Part shown: in pieces, positions 16,189-23,495 of the stretch
How the letters are laid out: every line of letters starts with the position of its first letter
Numbering within the stretch: the first letter of the stretch is position 1
Assembly (NCBI GenBank): GCA_015296085.1
Contig: DVDT01000009.1
Coordinates: 1-32,368 of the forward strand
Direction of reading: 5' to 3'
Length of the DNA: 32,368 nt
Origin: Trichormus sp. M33_DOE_039
GTDB taxonomy: Bacteria > Cyanobacteriota > Cyanobacteriia > Cyanobacteriales > Nostocaceae
Made by a program: the position numbers and the translations under genes
Notes under the pieces: model-generated
Databases searched by the model: none
What the model saw: the letters and a program-made list of their open reading frames with translations, nothing else
Told to the model about the DNA's origin: nothing

Positions 16189-16224
16189 AGTTTGAATTGC
16201 TAAGGTATTCAAACTCGTGAGTTT
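16189..16224 (+). promoter_or_regulatory. Overlapping alternative hairpins just upstream of tRNA-Ser
   Basis: agtttgaat (16189-16197) pairs with attcaaact (16207-16215), while aaact (16211-16215) can instead pair with agttt (16220-16224). Both cannot form together. The block ends 6 nt before the tRNA. Confidence 0.4.
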
Positions 16225-16230
16225 ATACCA

Positions 16231-16315
16231 GGAGAGGTGGCAGAGTGGTTGAATGCGACGCACTCGAAATGCGTTTTGGGGCAACTCAACGGGGGTTCGA
16301 ATCCCCCCCTCTCCG
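16231..16315 (+). tRNA. trnS: tRNA-Ser(CGA)
   Basis: It has an acceptor stem ggagagg / cctctcc with discriminator G, a D arm beginning tggcagagtggttgaatg, an anticodon stem acgca/tgcgt with loop ctcgaaa (anticodon CGA, reads UCG), the long variable arm expected for a class II serine tRNA (ttggggcaactcaa), and a T arm gggggttcgaatccccc. It is 85 nt with no encoded CCA. It stands alone; the small-RNA array starts about 120 bp downstream on the same strand. Confidence 0.96.
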
Positions 16316-16468
16316 TTTAATCTGATTCAGTATACATCTGCACATTTCATTACAGATATAAGATGGGTGAAAGGTTTCAATAGTGGTCACGCAATATCAA
16401 ATTGTGAGAAATTTAAACACATCCCTGAGAGAGATGACCTAAAACAAAAGTAGTTCTAAATTAATCCT

Positions 16469-16522
16469 GGTGTGTCGAATAACTGCTTTCTATGGAGGTT
16501 TAGCACTGGCTAAACCTTTTTT
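16469..16522 (+). ncRNA. Predicted sRNA unit A
   Basis: The promoter is ATGACC (16434-16439), 17 bp, then TAAATT (16457-16462); the transcript start is predicted near 16469. The terminator stem ggtttagc/gctaaacc (16497-16516) has a 4-nt loop and six T. The predicted RNA is about 54 nt. Its promoter block (gatgacctaaa...aaattag/a) closely matches unit F. Confidence 0.75.
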
Positions 16523-16691
16523 ATCGGGAGCGAAATTTTGATATATGATGTGGGGACTATTTGATTATTCACAATGACTGTTAATATTATCAGAATTCAA
16601 ATTACCCTCATCTACTTTTAATACATCTGATGATATATTTACACGCCCATAGATAGATGGACTAAAGTAATATTTAAAATATATTATATAG

Positions 16692-16744
16692 CATATGGTA
16701 AACTCTTGGTATTGATAGGCTTGGTCATTATCCAAGCCTATTTT
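16692..16744 (+). ncRNA. Predicted sRNA unit B
   Basis: The promoter is ATGGAC (16657-16662), 17 bp, then TATATT (16680-16685). The leader carries GTAAACTCTTGGTAT (16698-16712), shared with units D and F. The terminator stem ataggcttgg/ccaagcctat (16715-16741) has a 7-nt loop; the T tract is short (TTTTG). Confidence 0.72.
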
Positions 16745-17037
16745 GTCAGAATCTTCCGAAACATTTGCAAATAGCTTAATCAATATTAATAACACATTGA
16801 ATCAAAAAAATTATACAATTACTATTTAGTTTATAAAAAAACTCAGTCAATCAAGATTCATGGAATTCATGATAAATAATTTTTGATATTGTAAAAATTT
16901 CTCACTCTATTTTCTGCTTATCTCCTACTTCAGAATTCTCTCTAAAACAGTAGTTTTAGTAATTAAATGGCATTGTGATACATTGTATCTTTCCCTAGAT
17001 GGGGGACATCAACTTTCTCAATAGCTATAATTTAACC

Positions 17038-17094
17038 TGTTAATGCCTGAAAAACGTGTGTGTACCCTGGATAAAATTCCAGGGCATTATTTTT
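17038..17094 (+). ncRNA. Predicted sRNA unit C
   Basis: The promoter is GGGACA (17003-17008), 17 bp, then the consensus TATAAT (17026-17031). The terminator stem ccctgg/ccaggg (17065-17084) has an 8-nt loop, followed by cattattttt. It is the most diverged copy in leader sequence but keeps the spacing. Confidence 0.65.
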
Positions 17095-17315
17095 AATTGC
17101 GCCCATCTATGAAATTATTTCTCTCAAAATTACATCTCATAACTCTTGTATAGAAATTTTTTATGTAATTTATCGGAATAAGTCTCTTTCATCTTTGACT
17201 ATTAAAGTTCGCCAAGCTTCACTGGACGCATTCATTATTATTCATAGCCGTATACTTTGAATTATCTGGGTGTTCCATCCCATTAAAATTTAAAAAAATA
17301 CAAATACGCTGGTAA

Positions 17316-17335
17316 GGATTTAGCAATGCTAAACC
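17316..17335 (+). other. Probable decayed sRNA unit between C and D
   Basis: ggatttagcaatgctaaacc resembles the terminator stem of unit A (tttagc/gctaaa), but one base is bulged, no T tract follows and no correctly spaced promoter lies upstream. I read it as the remnant of a seventh copy. Confidence 0.4.
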
Positions 17336-17567
17336 TCTACGAAAAATTTATGTGTATCAGGATTTTATTAAAAAGTTATAAGCAATAATCCAATGAGGTT
17401 CCGTTAAGCATAAAAAGTAAAAATAAAATATAAATCACTGAAATAAATGACTTTATAAAGAAGTTCTATATTGAAATGACTACTGGCAATACATACCAGA
17501 TTTACTCAATTTTGTACACACCTTTTTGATGGATGAATTATGTTTAGATTAGGCATAAATTAATGAC

Positions 17568-17622
17568 ATATGGTAAACACCTGGTATACCTAGAGGCTGA
17601 GTAAAAACTCAAGCCTCTTTTT
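17568..17622 (+). ncRNA. Predicted sRNA unit D
   Basis: The promoter is ATGAAT (17533-17538), 17 bp, then TAAATT (17556-17561). The leader carries GTAAACACCTGGTAT (17573-17587). The terminator stem gaggctgagt/actc-a-agcctc (17593-17617), with one bulged A, is followed by five T. Confidence 0.74.
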
Positions 17623-17763
17623 ACTTTTTATGACTATTTATTATTTCCATGCTATTAATTTTGAGTTAATGTTTTAAAGTTTATTGGTATATCATTTACA
17701 GCCTTATAGTGATACATACTCCAGGAAGATGATATGTAATGGCAGCCAGCTTAAATTATGTTT

Positions 17764-17817
17764 GTACGTTGTTAAGCACAGCAATTACCAAGGTTTGGTT
17801 ATAACCAAACCTTTTTT
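17764..17817 (+). ncRNA. Predicted sRNA unit E
   Basis: The promoter is ATGATA (17729-17734), 17 bp, then TAAATT (17752-17757). The terminator is a perfect 24-nt palindrome (17790-17813: aaggtttggtta and its complement) followed by T residues to 17817. Relative to B and F the stem shows paired changes (ggTttgg/ccaAacc against ggCttgg/ccaGcc). Confidence 0.75.
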
Positions 17818-17912
17818 ATGATTAACTAAATTAGTACATATCAGTTTTTAGATAATTTGTATACACTCTCAAGACAGATGACCTAAAGTAAGAGTGGGTT
17901 TAAATTAGTGTT

Positions 17913-17965
17913 GGTGTAGTAAATGCTTGGTATATATTTAGGCTTGGTATACCCAAGCCTTTTTT
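17913..17965 (+). ncRNA. Predicted sRNA unit F
   Basis: The promoter is ATGACC (17878-17883), 17 bp, then TAAATT (17901-17906). The leader carries GTAAATGCTTGGTAT (17919-17933). The terminator stem aggcttgg/ccaagcct (17940-17960) has a 5-nt loop and six T. It is the last unit before ruvC, whose stop is 200 bp on in the opposite direction. Confidence 0.76.
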
Positions 17966-18094
17966 ATGAAAAACTAGAATAACTTGATATTATTTTAAGT
18001 ATTATTAGTGGTGATATCATATCATTTTATAACCTATACACTGTATTTTTAGAATTCAAAGTTTTAATTAAAATCTGGTATTCCAAAGATTAGT

Positions 18095-18141
18095 TTACTT
18101 CAGTGGGGACTTAACTGAAAAGTATATTTATGCTGAAGTAA
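18095..18141. repeat. Inverted repeat downstream of ruvC
   Basis: ttacttcag (18095-18103) and ctgaagtaa (18133-18141) form a perfect 9-bp stem with a 29-nt loop, about 25 nt after the ruvC stop on the minus strand. It may be the ruvC transcript end, though no T tract follows. Confidence 0.4.
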
Positions 18142-18165
18142 CAACTTTTTTGTCTGCTGATAAAT

Positions 18166-18657
18166 CTACAATTGAAAACACGCAGTTAGAGCCAAAGCCA
18201 AACCATCCGCAGCATCATCAGGCTGGGGTATATCTTCTAAATTCAACTCGCGTGCAACAGCTTCTTGCACTTCTGATTTATCAGCATTGCCATAGCCAGT
18301 CAAAGCTTGTTTAATTTGAGCAGGAGTATATTCTACATAAGGCAGATTGTGTTGTGCCAAGGTTAACATTACTACACCTCTAGCTTGTGCCACTAGTATG
18401 GTGCTTGACATACGATAGAAGAATAGTTTTTCTATTGCTACCAAATCCGGCTGCAAATGGTCGATTAGAGTATGTAAATCATCAAACAAGGTACACAGGC
18501 GTTGTCCCATATCTGTGTCTTTTGAGGTTCTGATGACCCCAAAGTCCAAGATATTGACTGTTGTATCTTTTATGAGGCTTGGGTTTTTTGTGCAGGTGAT
18601 TGCCCCAAATCCTAAAATTGCTAGTCCTGGATCTAATCCTAAAATTCGCTGTTCCAT
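18166..18657 (-). CDS. ruvC: RuvC Holliday junction endonuclease
   Basis: RuvC cuts four-way DNA junctions made during recombination, working with RuvAB. With ATG at 18657 it is 163 residues ([18 protein letters not shown]); a TTG at 18675 in frame would add six residues. The catalytic acidic residues are in LGLDPG, AIEKLFF and the C-terminal [15 protein letters not shown]. The [21 protein letters not shown] block and [16 protein letters not shown] are also typical. It is divergent from the YvcK-like gene. Confidence 0.95.
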   Translation of the reverse strand: MEQRILGLDPGLAILGFGAITCTKNPSLIKDTTVNILDFGVIRTSKDTDMGQRLCTLFDDLHTLIDHLQPDLVAIEKLFFYRMSSTILVAQARGVVMLTLAQHNLPYVEYTPAQIKQALTGYGNADKSEVQEAVARELNLEDIPQPDDAADGLALALTACFQL

Positions 18658-18815
18658 GTAAGTTGTTGTAACCAAGCCTAGTTATTTGGCAGTATTAACT
18701 GTCTGCCCTTAGTTTAAATACAGCAGAAAATTTCCATTATTTTACACTTGGTGTTAAAACCAGTTAGTGTACATTTTCTGTTAATTATTGTTTGTACCAC
18801 TGTTCCGAATCAGGT

Positions 18816-20186
18816 ATGTCAATCGGTTTTTTCAGACAAGCCCTCCACACCCTGCAACAAAAATCACGCAGCCGAACTTCTCATCGGGTGAACCAGTGGT
18901 TCAAATGGTTATCTCCGGGACTTTCGGTTAAACGTTGGTTTCTGATTAGTGTTGGAGGTGTACTACTGGCAATTTTGGGGTTGGCGATTTGGATTAAGCT
19001 GACCCCTATTTTTTTGATGTTGGAATTACTTAAGGGTTTTTTAAGTGCGATCGCCAACATCTTACCTAACTATATCAGCGGGCCTCTAGTCATACTTTGC
19101 GGTTTATTGCTGGTGTTGTGGGGGCAAACTCGCACAGTTGGTTCGATTACTGAGGTACTCAGACCAGATGCGGAAGAGGAACTTATTGATGTACTATTAG
19201 CCCATCGTCGATTGTACCGTGGCCCCAAGATAGTTGTGATTGGTGGCGGTACAGGGCTATCTACTTTACTCAGAGGATTAAAAACCTATAGTGCGAATAT
19301 TACTGCTATTGTCACGGTTGCTGATGATGGTGGTTCTTCAGGGCGATTGCGCCAAGAGTTTGGAGTTCTACCGCCAGGAGATATTCGTAACTGTCTAGCC
19401 GCCCTAGCAGATGAAGAAAAGTTATTGACAGAATTATTTCAATACCGTTTTCGGGCCGGAGATGGGTTGACTGGCCATAGTTTTGGTAACTTGTTTCTTA
19501 CTGCCATGAGTGATATCACTGGTGACTTAGAAAGGGCTGTTGCAGCTAGTTCAAAAGTCCTGGCTGTGCGGGGACAAGTTTTACCTGCTACCTTAAGTGA
19601 TGTGCGTCTGTGGGCAGAATTAGCTGATGGTCGTCGCATTCAGGGTGAGTCAAACATTCCTAAAGCTGCCGGAAAAATTGTCAAGATTGGTTGCATTCCT
19701 GATAGTCCTCCAGCTTTGCCAGCCGCTATCAAAGCGATCAAAGAAGCCGACTACATTATTATTGGCCCAGGGAGTCTTTATACCAGCATTATTCCTAACT
19801 TATTAGTAACAGAAATTGCAGATGCGATCGCAGAGTCTCAAGCTCCACGTATCTATGTCTGCAACATTATGACCCAACCGGGAGAAACTCAAGGTTATAG
19901 TGTTGCTGATCACATTCGGGCAATTGATGCAGTTTGCGGTCAAAGACAACTGTTTGATGCAGTGTTGGTACATAAAAAATCACCCTCCGCCCAATCACTC
20001 ATCCGCTATGCTCAACAAAATTCCCATCCGGTATTTTTAGATAGAGAAGCTGTATCCCAACTAGGAAGAAGAATTGTTTTGGCTAACGTGATGTACGAAG
20101 ATGAAATTGGCTTTGTGCGCCACAATCCCCAAAAGCTAGCAAAAGTTTTATTAAAGTGGTACAGTGGCGCGCATCATGGAAAGTGA
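18816..20186 (+). CDS. yvcK: YvcK/CofD-like protein with N-terminal membrane anchor
   Basis: This is a 456-residue protein (ATG at 18816, [14 protein letters not shown]; an upstream in-frame TTG at 18792 is less likely). Residues ~130-456 form the YvcK domain: [57 protein letters not shown] and a [19 protein letters not shown] nucleotide-sugar-binding loop. In Bacillus, YvcK (GlmR) binds UDP-GlcNAc and balances carbon flow into the cell wall. Here an added N-terminal region of about 130 residues carries a basic stretch and two to three hydrophobic helices ([34 protein letters not shown]), so the protein is probably membrane-anchored. Confidence 0.92.
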   Translation: MSIGFFRQALHTLQQKSRSRTSHRVNQWFKWLSPGLSVKRWFLISVGGVLLAILGLAIWIKLTPIFLMLELLKGFLSAIANILPNYISGPLVILCGLLLVLWGQTRTVGSITEVLRPDAEEELIDVLLAHRRLYRGPKIVVIGGGTGLSTLLRGLKTYSANITAIVTVADDGGSSGRLRQEFGVLPPGDIRNCLAALADEEKLLTELFQYRFRAGDGLTGHSFGNLFLTAMSDITGDLERAVAASSKVLAVRGQVLPATLSDVRLWAELADGRRIQGESNIPKAAGKIVKIGCIPDSPPALPAAIKAIKEADYIIIGPGSLYTSIIPNLLVTEIADAIAESQAPRIYVCNIMTQPGETQGYSVADHIRAIDAVCGQRQLFDAVLVHKKSPSAQSLIRYAQQNSHPVFLDREAVSQLGRRIVLANVMYEDEIGFVRHNPQKLAKVLLKWYSGAHHGK

Positions 20187-20506
20187 GCGGATAGTCCACA
20201 GTCAATAGTCCAAAGTCCATAATTTTGACTGACTACTAAATCAAAAAATATCCCACAACTGAGTCAGCATGGGATAAATCTACTATGGACTGTTGACCCT
20301 TACTAGTAATCTTCCCTTCTCTACGAGAGGCTGCGCCAACGGGACGCTCCGCGAACGAAAACTACTTCAGGGAAGGCCAGTCGCACTCCTCCGGGGAAAC
20401 AAGCTACATGGGGGAGACCCCCTGCGCTAAGAGAGACTTCCGCTAATGCGCCAGTATCTCTTAGAGAAGAACGCGTCGGCTTACTAATGACTATTGACTT
20501 AAGATC
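20187..20506. other. Repeat-rich spacer between yvcK and tsaE
   Basis: It contains a short heptamer-like patch, the 52-bp dispersed repeat (20307-20358), further GC-rich repeat sequence to about 20475 (including agagagacttccgctaatgc), and actaatg-actattg-acttaag immediately upstream of the tsaE start. No gene is seen. Confidence 0.65.
20307..20358. repeat. 52-bp dispersed repeat, copy 2
   Basis: 51 of 52 positions are identical to 13669-13720, in the same orientation. The following ~30 bp are also related. Confidence 0.9.
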
Positions 20507-20962
20507 ATGAAACTTCTTCTTACAGATACACAAGCAACATTAAATTTAGGTATTGTTTTAGGACAAACATTAATTGCCGGCAGTGTCGTCCTACTAGAAG
20601 GTGATTTAGGTGCTGGTAAAACTACGTTAGTACAAGGAATTGGACAAGGTTTAGGTATCACTGATCCTATCGTTAGTCCTACATTCACCCTCATTAATGA
20701 GTATTCAGAAGGACGCTTACCCCTTTACCATCTTGATTTGTATCGCTTAGAACCACAAGAGGTTGCGGGATTAAACCTAGAAATGTACTGGGAAGGTGTT
20801 GAGGTGACTCTGGGTATTGTAGCGATTGAGTGGGCGGAACGAATGCCTTATCAGCCAAGAAGTTATCTCCAAGTGCATTTAACTTATAGCGATGAAGGTC
20901 ATCGTCAAGCCGAAATTACACCCTTCAATTGCACCATCAACAAAGTGATTGCTACTTTGTAA
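20507..20962 (+). CDS. tsaE: TsaE, tRNA t6A-modification ATPase
   Basis: TsaE is the ATPase that drives the TsaB-TsaD complex making N6-threonylcarbamoyladenosine at position 37 of ANN-decoding tRNAs. This 151-residue protein has the Walker A loop LEGDLGAGKTTLVQGI, the family motif SPTFTLINEY, YHLDLYRL and IVAIEWAERM. Its length is normal. The start ATG is preceded by ACTAATG-type repeats rather than a clear ribosome binding site. Confidence 0.95.
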   Translation: MKLLLTDTQATLNLGIVLGQTLIAGSVVLLEGDLGAGKTTLVQGIGQGLGITDPIVSPTFTLINEYSEGRLPLYHLDLYRLEPQEVAGLNLEMYWEGVEVTLGIVAIEWAERMPYQPRSYLQVHLTYSDEGHRQAEITPFNCTINKVIATL

Positions 20963-22170
20963 AAAGCTTTTGTTAAATTTTGGTAAAAAAGCTGTCAATA
21001 CTTCAGTAATATCAGAGTTACTCATACAATACCTTGCATTCTGGTAAATAATTCACCCTCTAATACATTGGTATGTTTCTTGATTTACCAGCACTAACAG
21101 CATAATTACCAATCAATTTTCAGTCCATGACGACACGAAACTATGATTGAGCGATAGTCGAGGGATAATTCTGCACTCGCGCTATCTACCGCTACCACGC
21201 TCATCTAAAAAATTAAATACCATACATTGTCTTCTTTATTCAAAATGGGTGAAATATTGTTCAATTGCACATTGGGTGTATTGACCATCTAATATTTTGT
21301 TAGCTGAATTCAGCTAAATTGCGTATAATCGCGGTCAGTTTAGGATTAGATGGATAAAAAATAGACTCATTTTTTGCAGAAATGCTTTTTTTGGCCTTAC
21401 CTAGCAAGCAATGAGATGTTTTTAATACCTGCTTTTTAAAGAATTAAATTATGGGGAGAACTGACATAAACTTGTCCTTGAGTGAATAATCTTGCTAATT
21501 AGGTTTTGGGAAGACTTCTGTTAACCAGTAAATACTGGTAATATTTTTGCGCCTTCCGCACTGCGGTTGTTACTGTTAGACTATTTCTTAAAAGTCTCTG
21601 TAAACTGATTATTGGGTTGACCTAGACAAATGATATTCATTGTTTATTGTCGTGTTCTGCCCCATAATGCTAAGTTTTTTAGCTAAAGCATTTTTGTTAC
21701 AGTTAGCAATCACAGAGAATAGAAATAGGTTTTAAGCAGGTACAAAATAAGTGCATATAAAATTTTTGTATGTATAAAACATATTTTTCACCGAAATTTA
21801 CCCGTTTACTTAACCCTATTTTTCTCTACAGTTCTTTGCTAAAACATCCGGATAGTTAAACGCAAAAAAGCTAATGGCGGGAAATTAAGTAATTATTAAT
21901 TTCTGTCTTAGCTGTATTAGCCGTCTTCGTACTTAAGTATTCCCAAACTCAGTTCAGGATCTATACAGGTAAAGTTACTAATTGTTAATTTATATATGAG
22001 ATAAACTGATTTTTCACTTTATTGTCAAAAGTTATACTTATATTTATCCAGAGATAGATGAAAATAAAAGTAATTTTTTATAGGGAATTTAATATTTATA
22101 GGAAAAATTTCAGTACAAATACACTGCTATTAGCTAAAAATTTTTGCGTAAAGAACTTTAGGTAAGAATA
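20963..22170. other. 1.2-kb non-coding region between tsaE and the patatin gene
   Basis: It is AT-rich with no convincing protein gene. Visible structure: the 18-bp palindrome with a -10-like box at 21300-21329 and a T-tract hairpin at 21368-21392; a hairpin accagt-aaat-actggt (21524-21539) followed by aatattttt; and agact/agtct repeats near 21580-21597. The rest shows nothing I can name. Confidence 0.5.
21300..21329 (+). promoter_or_regulatory. Palindromic operator-like site overlapping a putative promoter
   Basis: ttagctgaattcagctaa (21300-21317) is a perfect 18-bp palindrome. A TATAAT box follows at 21324-21329, so the palindrome occupies the -35 region. A short hairpin with seven T (21368-21392) about 60 bp on suggests a short transcript. 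Confidence 0.4.
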
Positions 22171-23343
22171 CTAATTAGACATAATAAAAGCCGCGATCGC
22201 ATCCTTGACTTTTGGGCCACAACCATTCCTGGTGTAGTATGTAAACCCCTCTTCAATATATCGGGATGCAGCATCGATAAACTGAGATAACGTCCGAGTT
22301 CTAGCATCATCCATCTCTTCGCTGAGTGGGTTTTGGGTAAACCTGTTAATTCTTTCCTCTCGTTTTAAGAGAGTCCGAGTATCTCTATAGGTTTCCTCTT
22401 CTTTGGCTTGAAACTTCTCATTTAAATCAAACTGAAGCCGCAAGTACCGTTGAGAGTTATTTCCGCCCATGATTTGACGACAAATTGTGTTACTTACCTC
22501 TGAGGTTGGCTCCATGAATATATCTACTAGATGCTGCGCCCAGTTTATACCCCGCCAACTTTGGACTTGCTCAAAGACGAAGGGTTCACCACTTTGACCT
22601 GTACCAATGGAAAGGATGGCAATATCCTCTAAATTGACACCCTCCAAATGATATTTGTGTTTAATTTCCGTTGAAATTGAGGATTGACTCAGCTTCATTA
22701 CTAGACTAAGTGCAGCCAAAGCCGGGTTATTCGCCCCCACACCCCCATCAATATGAGGAAATACCCAGTGACCAAATTTTTCTTTGTTGACTGGCTCTAA
22801 TTTATAAGGTGGAAAGAATGTAGGCGCAGCAGCAGAGGCAGTACATAACTGCCACAAGTAACATTCGTCATACCATCGTGGCCCTACATCTGGATGACAG
22901 TTAGTAAAAAATGTTGTGTTCCGGTACAGAGTATCGTAAGCCAATATTAAAATAATCGGGTTTTCGATGTCCTGTATTCTTTTGTAACCCAACACATTAG
23001 TTAGGACATCCACCAGTCCTTGATGAGAATATTTAGGTGGTGAAAAAGCCTCCAGTAAGGGTTGGATAAAACTGGGGAATTTCCGGTAGCGTTCTTTTTG
23101 CTTGAGGGGAAATATCTGCTGACCTTGTTCTTGATACAGTTGAACTAGCTCGGCACTGTTTCTTCCTACAGCAATGCCGGCGGTTAAAATTGACCCCGTG
23201 GAAGTGCCTGCGATCAGATCAAAATATTCGTGTAGGGACTGACCTTTCAGTTCTTGAATTTGTTGCTCCACTTCTTGAAGAATGCGTGCTGTAATGACTC
23301 CACGTATACCACCACCGTCCAAACTCAAGATTTTGAAGGACAT
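22171..23343 (-). CDS. Patatin-like phospholipase
   Basis: This 390-residue protein has the patatin catalytic dyad: oxyanion loop LSLDGGGIRG (residues 7-15), nucleophile motif GTSTG with Ser48, and Asp199 in IDGGVGANNP. The family hydrolyses acyl chains from membrane lipids. The C-terminal ~100 residues form a cyanobacterial extension (RYLRLQFDLNEKF..., ending VKDAIAAFIMSN). There is no signal peptide. No nucleotide-cyclase or ubiquitin-like gene is next to it, so nothing here points to a CBASS effector. It is a free-standing gene with long non-coding DNA downstream. Confidence 0.92.
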   Translation of the reverse strand: MSFKILSLDGGGIRGVITARILQEVEQQIQELKGQSLHEYFDLIAGTSTGSILTAGIAVGRNSAELVQLYQEQGQQIFPLKQKERYRKFPSFIQPLLEAFSPPKYSHQGLVDVLTNVLGYKRIQDIENPIILILAYDTLYRNTTFFTNCHPDVGPRWYDECYLWQLCTASAAAPTFFPPYKLEPVNKEKFGHWVFPHIDGGVGANNPALAALSLVMKLSQSSISTEIKHKYHLEGVNLEDIAILSIGTGQSGEPFVFEQVQSWRGINWAQHLVDIFMEPTSEVSNTICRQIMGGNNSQRYLRLQFDLNEKFQAKEEETYRDTRTLLKREERINRFTQNPLSEEMDDARTRTLSQFIDAASRYIEEGFTYYTRNGCGPKVKDAIAAFIMSN

Positions 23344-23495
23344 TGCAATTCTCCCTTCCCAAACTAGTCTCCACGAATCACCGTTATTTGTAAGTTCCGC
23401 TCTGATTGAGGCAAAGTTAGACTCAATCAGTCAGAACTTATCTGGTTAAACTATGGTCTATGTTGGTGGTATACGTAAAGTCTAGATGATATTTG

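Larger units (their letters stand above)
16434..17965 (+). repeat. Tandem array of six (plus one decayed) small-RNA transcription units
   Basis: This 1.5-kb protein-free stretch holds six homologous units of 88-92 bp, at 16434, 16657, 17003, 17533, 17729 and 17878. In all six, a -35-like hexamer (ATGACC, ATGGAC, GGGACA, ATGAAT, ATGATA, ATGACC) is followed by exactly 17 bp and a -10 hexamer (TAAATT x4, TATATT, TATAAT). About 39 bp after the -10 start comes an intrinsic terminator. A hairpin at 17316-17335 is a probable seventh, decayed copy. Spacers between units are AT-rich and unrelated. All units point the same way as the tRNA and converge on ruvC. The constancy of architecture against poor sequence conservation is the evidence for selection. 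Confidence 0.85.

Noticed and set aside
16565-16795. 76-codon minus-strand frame overlapping sRNA unit B
   Set aside because: Low-complexity AT-rich translation, no ribosome binding site, and it conflicts with the promoter-terminator architecture.
16434-17965. CRISPR array
   Set aside because: Units are 88-92 bp, diverged and unevenly spaced (149-530 bp), with promoters and terminators; there are no short identical repeats with constant spacers and no cas genes.
16434-17965. Assignment of the array as NsiR1
   Set aside because: The layout is alike, but hetF is not in the window and I cannot compare sequences; kept as a comparison only.
21106-21204. 32-residue minus-strand frame (MSVVAVDSASAELSLDYRSI...)
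   Set aside because: The composition looks somewhat protein-like, but there is no ribosome binding site and I cannot link it to a family; too weak to annotate.
22171-23343. Patatin gene as a CBASS-type defence effector
   Set aside because: No cyclase, Cap2/Cap3 or other defence gene is adjacent; more likely a free-standing lipase.
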